Shown here piece by piece: positions 1-11,177 of a DNA stretch of 64,000 nt. The first letter of the stretch is position 1, and each line of letters opens with the position of its first letter. The DNA lies in contig JAFREE010000135.1 of the NCBI GenBank assembly GCA_019400425.1, forward strand, positions 1-64,000, given 5' to 3'. The stretch comes from Hymenochaete sp. R1 (taxonomy: Eukaryota > Basidiomycota > Agaricomycetes > Hymenochaetales > Hymenochaetaceae). The translations under genes were made by a program, and so were the position numbers. The notes beneath the pieces were generated by a model. That model made no database searches. It had not been told where the DNA came from and was given only the letters and a program-made list of their open reading frames with translations.

Positions 1-688
1 CAGAGTGAGGACGGTGATGTAGATCGGGTGTGTCTCGAGATTTTCGCGGAGACTATGTAATAAATCTGAACTTGCATCGAGAGATTGAATGCAGCGCGGA
101 CCTGAGGACGGTGTCAGGAGCAGATGCTCCGAGGCCGAGAGCGAGCCGATGGGACAGATATACACAACAGCTGACTGCTGTTTACGCAAGTGGACCGGCA
201 GAGAAACGATCCTATGGGAAGACAGACGAGAGTGGAGTGAGCAAGACATTGAGAGAGAAAGGAGACGAACGTCGGAACGAGATCCGGGCGAGCGATATCA
301 GGCACGAACCGGGTAAAGTGTTGAGCGTCCTAGTCCAACTTGAATATGGTGGGCAATTTCCCCCCTCCTCACACTCCACCCTTTTAGACGGACGATCTCC
401 GGACTATGTCCGTCATCGTAACTAACTCATGGGACCGGACCGTAGAGTCGTAGACCCACGCGCGTAATTTACAGATGCTTATCTCGCGATTTGTGACCGA
501 TACGATCACGTGACGTGACAGAGCGTGTTTGACGGATGCTTTTAAGCGAGCGGGCCCGAGATTGAGCCACACCCGTTCTTGTGTTCCGCCCCTCATCCCG
601 TCTTTCTCGCACATCAAACTATCCATCTCAGAACCGACTCCAACAACCCTTTTCTACTATTTGACACGTCCGTAAAGAAAGGTCTGTC
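1..688. other. 5' intergenic stretch, no gene recognised
   Basis: Reading frames here are short, overlap one another and resemble no family I know. The last 150 bases are pyrimidine-rich and probably hold the promoter and leader of the gene starting at 689. The stretch could also contain the end of a gene lying outside the window. Confidence 0.4.
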
Positions 689-3321
689 ATGATAATTTTT
701 GGACCGCTGGTGACAGCGATCTTCGCTGCTGTGTCTTTCATGTACAGTCATACGACACTCTACGGCCTCTCATCCTCGGGAATGCCATCATATTTTTTAA
801 TTGCATCAGACACAGTGTATACATGGCTTCCAGCTCTTTCACAGTCACTCCAATCTTCTGAAGCATCCGTTGAAAAGCGTTTCGCACCTCCTCGGCGTAA
901 TCCTGGCTCCGTTTCTGAAACTACCAGCATCGATACCAATAGACCTGATGAAGATCGTGGAAGCCAACCTTCGTCAGATATTACTCGTGGTACCGATAAG
1001 GCTATTTCAACTACGTCTTACGAAGGGATATTGGGTGCGTTGCACTCTGCATTTTTTCTTTCTTTTTTTCTGACGCAGACATCCGCGCAGATTGGGTAGC
1101 TTCTCAAGATGATCAAGATACGGCCAATTGCGAAAATACTTTAATGCGAGAGCTGGTACCTTCGATTAACGTTGTGGTTTCCCGGTTCAACCAATCGGCC
1201 GGCGGTCTCAGAATGCTGGGCTCAAGCCTCGAAAGGAAGAACAGGGACATCGCAACGTGGATAGGCCATGTGGTTGCTCTGATCGTCAATTATACGTTCG
1301 TGTCACAAACCACCCTGGTTGTTTTTACGCTTGCTAGCATTACGGTTTCAATGCTCTACAAAAAAAATTGGCGTCAAGGCGGACGTGGGCCTACATCTAA
1401 CAATTCTTACGACGGGCTTTCGGACGCCTCCCAACTGCCGCAATTGCGCTCCCAACCCCTCATAGCGGGCAGTAGCTTACATTCGACGACCTTCAAAGCA
1501 AGAAGTTTGGATTCGGATATCGTAAATTTGCATGGGACCCAATGCCAATCCGAACCCGCTCCTGTCCACGCCGCAGTCATGCCTTTATTTCTTGAATTAT
1601 CCAATCTCACCACTGTGGTTGATTTTGGTGAACTTGGCACGTGCCTTGACACTCACGGAGATGAGTCGGACCTTCATGGTGAAGTAGTCGGTTTTAAAGA
1701 TCGGCTAGGTGAAAGAGACCAATGTTTCTCAATTGTCAAGTCGCCGATGCAAATAGAATCTCACAAATCTTTGTCGAGCAACGACTCTGATCCCCAAAAG
1801 ACCATGCACACGGCTACCGTTGACGCGGTTTCGAGAGTAGGCCTCTCAGTGTCGATCCGCCGGGCATTCAAACGAAGACCTTTGCTTCGTGGACAGACGC
1901 GACAAATCCCATCAATCGGCCCTTCACTTGATCTGCTAGCTGTATGCAGAAAACAGGCCTTCGTTCAATTGATCTTTCACGGCATAGAATCTACTTACGG
2001 CCTTGGGTGTGATAGGTTCTATTTATCGCAAGTTGATAGCGGCCTTTACACACTCTCGCTTCCTCCTCGACTGCTCAAATACAGGGATAGTGACACATCT
2101 TATTTGTCTATCGAACTCCCCGAAGCAAATAGTGACGAATGTAGTTGGTCTGGATCGCGTCTTGAAGGCAAGTTAATCTCTCTAAGAGGATGCTTAGCGC
2201 TCACTAAATTTCTTTCTTTAGAAGCCAGTTGCATCACTTTGGACGCATCGGAGACCATCCCCAAAGCTATCACTATCAAATCCATCGGTACCACTCAGTC
2301 TCTAAACACCGATACTATGCAACAAAGGGAGGATACCACAACACTAAAAAAGAGAAAAGGAAAATTACGTCCCGAGCAAAAGCGTCGTCTCCGTTTTGAG
2401 TTTGAGCTCTTTTTGCTGGGACGTCTGGCGGACTTGGAAGACAAGGAGCCTCGATGTTCGGCATGCTTCAGTATATCCAATACAAAAGGATATGAGGGAA
2501 CTTCTATCGAAGTAGAGTGGCCGTGGAGCACTCATACATGTGGGGTGGATGACGTTCGAGCTGAGCTTGACGAGAATGTTGAAGCTCCCACGGAGATCAA
2601 TATTAATGCGAGTCAGCGGAACGCGGACACGGAACACTCGAAAAAGAGACGCACTAGGGGTAGAGGTCGACCTCGAACAGGAAAATCGAAACAGGCCAGT
2701 GAAGAGGACACCGGTGTTGGCGTTGATGATGGGAAGGAGGCCATTTTCACTGATCCAGCAAATGAAAATGAAAGTTCCGAAACCATTAATCCTTCATCAC
2801 CACCGGAAGATTCAAACTCCTCGGGTCGGACGGACGCTTCTGCTGATATGATTCCCAGTCAGTCAGTATATGAATCAGATTCTCTTTTCCGGAATAGCGC
2901 AGAGAAGGTTGGCAGCCCCCATCTGTCGTCATCAAGTCTCTCGACGCTCTTGGACTTTTATACGGGACAATCTCGGGAAGGATCACGCTTGCACTCAAAA
3001 TGGCGAACAGAAGGTATACCGGTGAATCGTAGGGAACAAGACCTTAATCCTAACAAAGGGACGTTCACACCACTGAACCAGGATTCGATAAAACCTATGC
3101 AGCAACGGATGACGCCATTCCCTATGGCTCATGAAAATCCAGCTGACCATCTACCGCTTCAATACCCCGATTATTCGACGCCTTTGTCGGTTGCGAATCG
3201 CGTATTGACATCGGACGAGTCTGATGAACAAGCGGTGACTTCGACCAACGACCGGAGACAGATGAATTGCAGAAACCCGTGGGCATTCGACTATGGACTT
3301 GGGAATGGATATAGTCTATAA
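689..3321 (+). CDS. Hypothetical AT-hook protein with N-terminal hydrophobic segments
   Basis: Two exons, 689-1034 and 1079-3321, encode 862 residues. The 44-nt intron (GTGCGT...CGCAG) joins two long open frames in phase. Residues 1-20 are hydrophobic and could be a signal anchor. A longer hydrophobic stretch at about 177-209 could form one or two membrane spans. A strongly basic block (KKRKGKLRPEQKRR) lies near residue 539, and a classic AT-hook core (RGRGRPRTGK) near 641, followed by a long Ser/Asp-rich disordered tail. The AT-hook binds the minor groove of AT-rich DNA, so I infer a nuclear, possibly inner-nuclear-membrane, DNA-binding protein. I do not recognise the family. The start is the first ATG after a pyrimidine-rich leader. 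An internal start near 1144 would remove the first hydrophobic segment. Confidence 0.65.
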
Positions 3322-3808
3322 TATGTTCTCATTTCTTCAGGACAACATCCAATCACTCCACTCCTACGGCAGGAAGTCCAGGAATCCCATCTTGCCATTT
3401 CGTACCGCCGCATGCGCGCTACACTTTAGCAGCGGACTTCCCATCAATGCTGCATTCTTCAGTGATAATAGCGGCTTGAGATCTTTTTTTTTCCATCGTT
3501 GACGCATATTTGCACTCACTTGAACAATGTTCTGTCGCGAAACGTAGTTTTCCCTCATGTACATCATTTTGTAATACTATTGAACCCGATGGGTTCATGT
3601 GGATAATATTGTATAGTACATTCCATTAAAATGATACAGCGTATTTTGTGTTGTGCATATGTACGTTAGATGCATAGAACCTGGGTATCAATAGCGGCAA
3701 ACTCAGCAAAGAAAGCAAAGCCAAACTTTTGCTTTTAATTTGCTTAAAAACGGACCATCGATTTCTATCAGCACAGTCTCACCTTACGACCAACTACTGA
3801 CAATCAGA
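3322..3808. other. Intergenic, no gene seen
   Basis: This AT-rich stretch lies between the AT-hook gene and the first family F gene. It holds only short unconvincing frames and presumably the 3' region of one gene and the promoter of the next. Confidence 0.5.
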
Positions 3809-4357
3809 ATGTCCACACAATCAAATTCATCTTCGCAACCCAATAACCATAAACACTTCCAGCTGGAATTTCGTTTCTGGCTTGAGGATGATAAGACCAC
3901 CGCGAACCCTATAGTCATCCATGCAAACGTAACGCACCACCGTATTCGGGGTGTCCTTGTCTGCAGCACCAGCAGAGCCAAGTTTTACGCCGGAACAAAC
4001 GTAGGGTGGCCTGAAGCGAGACATGCAGTTGCGGCTCTACTAGTGCATGGCAGCGGACTGGACAATCTCGAAGACTTCCAGGCTGACTTTGTCTTCAAAG
4101 GAGACGGCGAGCCCTGGACCATCGGCCATCGAGGTTTAGACTTGCCGAAGAAGGTTGGAGAGATTTTCGAGGATGACGGACGGACAGAGGAATGGATTGG
4201 TGATCGTTTATTTACCCTGAAGGCGAGTGTTCGAAATATGGGGGTGGTAGAGGTGGATGATGGCAAGTGTGGAGTAGGGACAGCGCGAGTCCAGTTGACA
4301 ATGCCCTTGGTCTGGAAAGACTGCACGGAACTCGAGGATTCTGGATGTAGGGGATAA
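3809..4357 (+). CDS. Family F small protein, copy 1 (unknown function)
   Basis: A single exon of 182 residues. I start at the ATG at 3809 (MSTQSN) because the closest neighbour, copy 2, begins the same way and the in-frame extension to 3740 aligns with nothing. There is no signal peptide or membrane segment, so the product should be cytosolic. The N-terminal half shares a block THHxxRGxLVC (residues 42-52) at exactly the same position as copy 2, and a GLDNLE anchor (83-88) matching GLDGL or GLNGL in the minus-strand copies at 21-25 kb. Alternating hydrophobic residues suggest a beta-rich fold. It is one of six related genes in this window. I recognise no known domain, and the function is unknown. 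Confidence 0.75.
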   Translation: MSTQSNSSSQPNNHKHFQLEFRFWLEDDKTTANPIVIHANVTHHRIRGVLVCSTSRAKFYAGTNVGWPEARHAVAALLVHGSGLDNLEDFQADFVFKGDGEPWTIGHRGLDLPKKVGEIFEDDGRTEEWIGDRLFTLKASVRNMGVVEVDDGKCGVGTARVQLTMPLVWKDCTELEDSGCRG

Positions 4358-4449
4358 AACGCATAGTGTACGCGATAATACTGACCAGAAGATATTATCG
4401 ACTGCCTAATGATTGACGTCCAACGAACGAGCGTTTGCTTTTGGGTCGC

Positions 4450-4458
4450 ATATAAAAG
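4450..4458 (+). promoter_or_regulatory. TATA-like box upstream of a tiny candidate gene
   Basis: The sequence CATATAAAAGGA is a strong TATA consensus. It lies about 50 bases before an ATG in good context (CACCATGGC) at 4503. No long open frame follows, so the box suggests either a very short coding gene or a non-coding transcript. Confidence 0.45.
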
Positions 4459-4502
4459 GAAGGACTCTCGACGGAAGCCATAAATCCGCCTTCCCCATCA
4501 CC

Positions 4503-4621
4503 ATGGCAGAGTAGGTAAACCAACACAATCGGTAATCAGAGGGTACGAGAGGTAGTGTATTAGGTTTGTGCCGCCTTCATCGACGACCTCTATCGGTGAT
4601 AAACGCTTGGCTGTCTGCTAA
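4503..4621 (+). CDS. Candidate 21-residue peptide gene (EFVPPS motif)
   Basis: Read unspliced, the ATG at 4503 meets TAG after three codons. Removing a 53-nt intron, 4511-4563 (GTAGGT...ATTAG), gives exons 4503-4510 and 4564-4621 and a 21-residue product beginning MAEFVPPSSTT. The support is a TATA box at the right distance, a strong start context, a normal intron size, and an E-[FY]-V-P-P-S core shared with another tiny candidate at 10994. There is no signal peptide and no CaaX end. It could equally be chance or a non-coding transcript. Confidence 0.3.
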
Positions 4622-4901
4622 ATGAAGTTTGCTGCAGTCAGCCGTTAACCCACATTCATGTATTGCAGTTGGACTTTATCTAATTAGTGAAATACAAAAC
4701 TAAGTGTGATTTTTCAAGTTCGCGAGAACCAGGAAGCAATGAACCTATAATCTGGGCACTTGTGAGTTTAAGGTAAGACCAAATAAGATTGCAAAGACAA
4801 ACCTGACGACCCAAATAGATCGCTGACCCCTTGGTGCACCATTTACTTACTTAAACATCACTTTCTTTGATCCCCAACCTCCTCTGGGAAGGACATCATC
4901 T

Positions 4902-5477
4902 ATGGCAACACAAACCAGTACCCGTCAACCAGAGGAGGCTAAGAAACATAAGCACCGCCGACTTGAGCTGCGTCTTTGGTTTGAAAACTACGAAAAATCA
5001 GCAACAGTCATAAAGGTTTGCTTCACTCACCACCCTAAACGCGGCATTCTGGTGTGTGGAGCGGGCGAAGCGTATTACCATTCGCATCCTGGGACTATTG
5101 GGTGGTCCTTTCAGAAGGAAGACAAAGCAACACTGACGGTGAAGGGTGACTCATTGGATGATGTGACGGGTGCTGACGTTCACTTGGGAGATTCCTACGC
5201 GAAATTCGACTTGCGATATGAGCAAGAAAATGAGAGGGGATACGAGCGAGGAAAGAAGGGCACGAAGCTTGACCACTTTCGCAAGAAAATCAGATCTTTT
5301 TCTCCTAAAGCAAAGCAAGTCCTACAAGACGCTCATACTCCTTCATCTTTGACACCAAAATCAGCCGAGCTCAACATCTCTGCGACAATGTCTGAAGTCG
5401 AAGAGAAGGATGAGGCAGAATGTAGTACTTCTGACGCTCATGAGTGCTTAGAGATGCCTATACTATACAGAGCCTGA
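4902..5477 (+). CDS. Family F small protein, copy 2, with a charged C-terminal tail
   Basis: A single exon of 191 residues beginning MATQTST. The first 95 residues align with copy 1: KHRRLELRLWF against KHFQLEFRFWL, then THHPKRGILVC at 42-52, then a SLDDV anchor near 84. After about residue 100 the similarity ends. The second half is replaced by a Lys/Arg/Glu-rich stretch (KKGTKLDHFRKKIRSFSPK) and a Ser/Thr/Glu tail lacking the NGCFVEVENRGI-type block of other members. Either the C-terminal half diverged or it was replaced by fusion or frameshift. There is no signal peptide. It lies on the same strand as copy 1, 545 bases downstream. Function unknown. Confidence 0.7.
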   Translation: MATQTSTRQPEEAKKHKHRRLELRLWFENYEKSATVIKVCFTHHPKRGILVCGAGEAYYHSHPGTIGWSFQKEDKATLTVKGDSLDDVTGADVHLGDSYAKFDLRYEQENERGYERGKKGTKLDHFRKKIRSFSPKAKQVLQDAHTPSSLTPKSAELNISATMSEVEEKDEAECSTSDAHECLEMPILYRA

Positions 5478-6040
5478 TTGACAGTAGGAAGTTTGCAAAG
5501 TTCAGCCTTGAAACCTATAGTCTAGTCTTTGCGTTCGTACTAGTTGCTCATGACAAAGATTGCAAAGTCCTCTCGAATATCAAAAAACCCAAACTGACGA
5601 CGTGCCAGTGTTCACTTTTCGGGTGTCAGGATGTTCGGCGGTCTTTCGCGTCTCTCGGGTTCCTTCGGGATAAGTGTTACCGGAAGGACCAGATTCGGAT
5701 CCAGGCTCCGAGATGTGAGCCAAAAGTCCAGTGGAAAGTGTGCCCGAACCAGATGAGATGAATTTTCGGTGTTTTGCAATCCTAAAAAGAGATGGAGGTT
5801 CATGATGGTGTCGATGTCATGGGGAGAATTTGAGAGATAGAAGCGCAAGAAGAGGAAGGCTGTCTTATCACGAGTCACGCAAAAAAATCACGAGGCCGCA
5901 AACAAGCTGTGACAATTTCCCGATAAAGTAAACCTATGCCCGAGTATGACGCCAATGGATTATGGAAGCAAATCCCTCTGATGGGTGCTGGTGTTGGATT
6001 CTACGCTCAGCTGAGCTGAGAATTCGAGGTCACGCTCGTA
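5478..6040. other. Intergenic, no gene seen
   Basis: Only short frames occur. The sequence separates the second family F gene from the glycogen phosphorylase promoter. A short palindromic run (CTCAGCTGAGCTGAG) occurs near 6006, about 30 bases before the TATA box. Confidence 0.5.
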
Positions 6041-6048
6041 TATAAAAG
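6041..6048 (+). promoter_or_regulatory. TATA box of glycogen phosphorylase
   Basis: TATAAAAGG lies 135 bases before the glycogen phosphorylase start codon and is followed by a pyrimidine-rich leader. Both spacing and sequence fit a regulated RNA polymerase II promoter. Confidence 0.6.
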
Positions 6049-6175
6049 GATGCACCCCGATTCTGCCTTTTCTCTTAGTACCTCAGTTTGGTCTCTTCCG
6101 TCGTCGTCGACGGTATCCAGAGCCATAGAGAAGGACTGACTGCGAGCTCTCAGCTCTACGTCGCCATTGGCCAAC

Positions 6176-9100
6176 ATGACCTCCACAATCGACACAAAGC
6201 AGATCGGACAGCCTAAGCGTCAACGCGGGAGGCATGTCCGAACGCTCACGGGTGTGTGGATCCACAGGGCGTCATTTATGCACCAAAGAGGCTAATTCTT
6301 TGTACAACTTCATTCAGGTTATACGCCAGACAAGGACGCGGCAGGAAAAGAGATCTGGCCCCGCGGTGATGAAAAGACGTGGAAAGATGGTATCCGTGGC
6401 GTCGATGCTGGTACGTTCAGGTTCAACCAACTGATGCGTCGCCGATGTTGTCCTAACCTAATTCCAATAGATGTACCCTCTATCACCAAATCCATCGTCA
6501 ACCATGTTCAGACATCTCTTGCTCGACAAGCATATAATCTTGATAACGCTGGTGCGTACCAGGCTGTCGCGTTGTCCGCTCGCGACGACTTAATTGTAAG
6601 TGCGCGTTTCATGTATGCACCGATTTCTTCCACGAAAGCGAGCCCTTCGAGTTTTTTACAGAGCGACTGACTTTACGATACGTCTGTTTCTTAGGTGAAC
6701 TGGAACGACACGCAGCAGCACTACTCCAGGACCGCACCGAAGCGCGCGTACTACCTGTCCCTCGAATTTTTGATGGGTCGCGCCCTTGACAATGCTGTTC
6801 TGAACCTTGGCCTCAAAGACCAATTCAGCGAGTCTGCTGAGAAGCTTGGTTTTAACATTGAAGACCTCATTGGTATGCTTCGAGTTTAAATATCCTGTCT
6901 ATATGCGTTTTGATAGCCCGGTTTAGACACCGAGCGCGATGCTGCTCTGGGTAACGGTGGTCTCGGACGTCTAGCTGCTTGTTATCTTGACTCAAGCGCG
7001 AGCTGTGAGCTACCGATGTGGGGTTATGGTCTCCGCTACAAGTATGGTATTTTCCAGCAGCTCATCGCACCCGACGGGTCCCAACTCGAAGCACCTGACC
7101 CCTGGTTGAACAACACGAATCCGTGGGAGCTGCCGCGACCGGACGTCACCGTTGAGGTGCGCTTCTACGGACACGCGGAGCGCATCGAGAACGGAAAGGC
7201 GATCTGGAGCGGTGGCCAAGAGGTTGTCGCGATGGCTTATGACGTACCGATTCCAGGGTATCATACAAAGACGACGGTCAGTTGTTCATATCCAACTTCT
7301 TTTCCCGCGCCTTGTGATCTCGGATGAAATTCATAGCTGATTATCTATCCGTTATCAGAACAACCTCCGACTGTGGGAGAGCCGCCCCGTCCGGGGTTTC
7401 GACTTCAACTCGTTCAATGCTGGAGACTATGAACGTGCAGTACAGGCGTCTAATGACGCCGAGACGATCACGGCCGTACTCTATCCAAACGACAACACTA
7501 TGGTCGGAAAGGAGCTTCGCCTCAAACAACAATACTTCTGGTGCGCTGCATCTCTCAGTGATATGCTGCGTCGATTCCGCAACCTCGGCAAACCAATCGA
7601 AGAATTCGCCGAATTCAACTCGATTCAATTGAATGACACGCACCCTACGCTTGCAATTCCCGAATTGATGCGTATTCTGATTGACGAGGAAGATGTCCCG
7701 TGGGACAAGGCCTGGAAAATCGTCACCAACACTTTCTTCTTCACGAACCATACTGTGCTTCCGGAGGCGCTCGAGAAATGGCCCGTCCCACTCGTGCAGC
7801 ATCTCCTGCCTCGTCACATGCAAATCATCTTCGACATAAACATGTATTTCTTGCAGACCGTCGAGAAGATGTTCCCTGGCGATCGCGATCGCCTTGCGAG
7901 GATGTCCTTGATCCAGGAGGGAACTCCCCAGTCTATACGCATGGCAAACTTGGCCTGCATTGGGAGCCGAAAGGTGAATGGTGTCGCGGAGTTGCATAGT
8001 GATCTCGTCAAAACCACGATTATGAAAGACTTTGTGGATTTCTATGGGAAAGACAAGTACTAATTCTGTCTGTGCTTAATCGACTTCCCTTACTGATTTG
8101 TTTTTTGTGCCTAGGTTCTCCAATGTTACGAATGGAAGTAAGCAAAAATCTTGTGCAAAGCGACCAACGTCTCACTGATAAATAACAAGTTACCCCCCGT
8201 CGCTGGCTTGACCAGTGCAACCCACTTCTTTCTAATCTCATCACTGAGACTTTGAAACTCAAGAAAGAAGTCTGGCTCAAAGATCTCTTTAAGCTTCAGG
8301 GTTTGCTGGAACATGTCGATGACCCCGCCTTCCAAAAGAAATGGGCTGTCGTTAAGCAGAGCAACAAGGAGAGGCTCGCACTTTACGTTGAGAACCGTCT
8401 CGGGGTGAGTCGTTGTGCTTGACGCTGTTCTGATACGATACTGATACGATGCTGAATTGATGCAGATTAGAGTCAATACGAAAGCGATGTTCGACGTACA
8501 GATTAAACGGTTGCATGAGTACAAAGTAAGAATGCGTACATTTCGTTTCAATTTATCAACTTAACTTTCTTACAGCGCCAAACTCTTAACCTCCTGGGAG
8601 TTGTTCACGTCAGCAAAACATTTCCTCCTCCTCTTCATTGATCACTTTGTTGACTTCTAATATGTGTAGCGTTACCTGACTCTGAAGTCCATGACCCCGG
8701 AAGAACGCAAGAAGGTCAACCCGCGTGTCGTTTTCTTTGCCGGGAAGGCTGCACCAGGCTATTACATCGCTAAATTGACAATCCGTCTCATTGTCAACGT
8801 CGCCCGTGTGATCAATGCCGACCCCGACACAAAGGAGTACCTTGAGATGTTCTTCCTTCCCGATTACTCGGTCTCACTCGCAGAGATTTTGATTCCCGCG
8901 TCGGACTTGTCACAGCACAGTGCGTTATCCTCGAAAGAAGTAATGTCCAGTTGAAGCTGATTGTCACTTGCTACTGGTTCTTAGTCAGTACTGCGGGTAC
9001 AGAGGCTTCGGGAACGAGCAACATGAAGTTCTGTCTCAACGGTGGTCTGTTGCTCGGCACTGTTGACGGTGCAAATATCGAAATCGCAGAGGAAGTGGGC

Positions 9101-9897
9101 GAGAGCAACGTCTGTGAGTAACGACATTATATCTTAGACAATGACAAAGGTTTACTCATGCGCTTTAGTCTTCTTTGGTCACCTCACTCCGGCCGTCGAA
9201 GAGTTGCGTTACCAGCACACTTACGTTCGTATTCGAATCGCTACGCAATCTACGTATGAAGTCTAACATATTCTACTCTAGCATCCTGTTCCCGTTGAGC
9301 AGAAGTCACCAGCGCTTGCTCGTGTTCTAAACGAGATCTCCGCTGGCGCGTTCGGAGACGGCCATATATATGAGCCGTACGTGGTTTTTATTACTCGCTC
9401 ACTGATGGCTTTTTGTTCCGTAGAAAGACTACCAATCTGACTCTATTTTTTATAATCTGCATAGGCTATTGAACACGATCCGCCAGGGTGACTACTATCT
9501 TATCACGGAGGACTTCGACTCTTGTACGTCTTTTGATGAGACATTCTCACCTGGCTCATTCTAGTGCTAAACGAAACATTTTCTTTTGAAAAACAGACGT
9601 CGAAGCCCTGAAGATGGTTGATGAAGCGTACCAGGACCGCACCGAGTGGATCAAAAAGAGCATTCGCACGTCGGCAAAGGTTTGTTATCTTTTGAACCTC
9701 AGTCGTACTACATCCCCTGTCTGCCATCCTCCCCACCCCCACACCTCCCCGCACACTTTTGCCTATTCGTCTTCAAATGAACTGCAACTGACACTATGAT
9801 TCTCACCCTAATTCAGATGGGCAAGTTTAGCTCTGACCGTTGCATCATGAGCTACGCCGAGGAATACTGGAACGTCGAGCAGCTAAAGGTTCCTTAA
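6176..9897 (+). CDS. GPH1: Glycogen phosphorylase (EC 2.4.1.1)
   Basis: Seventeen exons encode 867 residues: 6176-6251, 6318-6410, 6471-6595, 6695-6872, 6927-7276, 7359-8056, 8115-8137, 8190-8404, 8466-8525, 8576-8608, 8670-8919, 8985-9113, 9169-9224, 9282-9376, 9465-9523, 9597-9679, 9817-9897. All phases join. The enzyme releases glucose-1-phosphate from the non-reducing ends of glycogen in the cytosol, using pyridoxal phosphate as cofactor. Family hallmarks are [15 protein letters not shown] early, [13 protein letters not shown], then [27 protein letters not shown] and [10 protein letters not shown], whose Lys715 would carry the cofactor. The length is close to yeast Gph1 (902) with a shorter N-terminal regulatory extension. 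It is intact and unlike its family F neighbours in conservation. Confidence 0.95.
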
Positions 9898-10993
9898 ATT
9901 TCGAATTCCAAAGACCCAAGCCATTTCCGTACTCGAATAGATGGACTATGCGCAAGACGATGTGGAGCTGAAGACAAAGAAACTCAGAGCGATGCTATGC
10001 GAGATGTGGATGATGGAACGAAACGAGCGCACGCAGCCTCGAGAAAACTTGTGTAGAAGATGACTTCAATTTTTTTTCTTTCTGATAGTTGTATTGGGGA
10101 CACTTTAAAAGACGAATCTATGTACAAACACGTATACGATCATATGATCGGAAATCATGTTACTTTGGCAATGCGAAGAATGCGAGTTCTGAGAAGTATC
10201 ACGAAATTTGTCGACCTCCATACGCCAAAGCGTTCGTTCTTGGGACAGAATAAACTCAATAGCGACGAAATAATTAGATCACATTTACATTTACTACCGC
10301 CCATTCTTTGTTAGTGAGTAGCATTACTTTTCGTCGCATCCGTGAAATAATCGTTCGCATACAAATCCGTACAGAAGCATATGAACACCATCGGTGTTCC
10401 AGGGGCTTCCTCACTACAATATTTCTGGTGTAGGGGTAGGTAGGCAGAAGAGCACTTGTAAAAGTGGTTAAGATATATCCTGCTGCCCAGTGAAGCGTGG
10501 ACTCACAATGAAGAAGAAAGTTATGATGTTGCGGTTATGGAGTCGCCGCCTTAGGAATAAGTATACACCACATTCCAGACATAGCCTTCTCGGATGTAGA
10601 AGTTGCGGTACGGCCTTGCTTCAACATTCAAGAACAGAGGCGCATCTTCGAGCTTGTAGTCCACTTTACATGCCTGTATATTATTCCTCGAAGTCGTAAT
10701 CACCGATGAGATGAGATGCTTGTTTATTCGTTGTGGGGGTAAGGAAGAAAGGGAAGAGTGAGTTCGAGATCCACTCCGCTTGGACACGTTCTAAAAGTGA
10801 ATCCCGGCTCGGCCTTGACACTCCGAGCCGAGCCGAGCCGAGCCGTAGGCGTTGAAAACGCGGGGATGCAGAAAGGATGGCGTGCTCTTGCATCTTCATC
10901 AGCTCAACCCAACTCGTACGGGCTCTGACAATATTGGCAAGTCGACTGCCACGAATCAAATAATCGAATAAATATAAAATGGGAATCGCAATC
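9898..10993. other. Intergenic, no convincing gene
   Basis: The first few hundred bases are the 3' region of glycogen phosphorylase. The remaining short frames on both strands show no family similarity. A GC-rich direct repeat (CCGAGCCGAGCCGAGCCG) occurs near 10830. Confidence 0.5.
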
Positions 10994-11099
10994 ATGAGCA
11001 AGCCAACGACTGTACGTCGCCGACAGCCTCAGCGTCTTCCACTTACAGGCCGCCGACGAGTACGTTCCCCCTTCCTTCGTCGTTATCACCAATAACTGA
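10994..11099 (+). CDS. Candidate 22-residue peptide gene (EYVPPS motif)
   Basis: Exons 10994-11011 and 11049-11099, joined across a 37-nt GTACGT...TTACAG intron, encode 22 residues containing DEYVPPSFVVITNN and a stop. A TATA-like AATATAAAATG lies only about 20 bases before the ATG, which is unusually close, and the intron is shorter than most here. The EYVPPS core recalls EFVPPS at 4564-4581 in the other tiny candidate. Unspliced, the frame would give a basic 33-residue product. Function unknown; this may be chance. Confidence 0.3.
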
Positions 11100-11177
11100 A
11101 TACTTCTCGGTCATGGTAGGCTCGAGAAGCCCACATCTGTATTGGCACGTTAAAAGGGTTGTTTGAGGAAGAGTCTT

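Noticed and set aside
7341..7997. 218-residue minus-strand frame
   Set aside because: It lies exactly opposite the conserved exon 6 of glycogen phosphorylase and is an antisense shadow.
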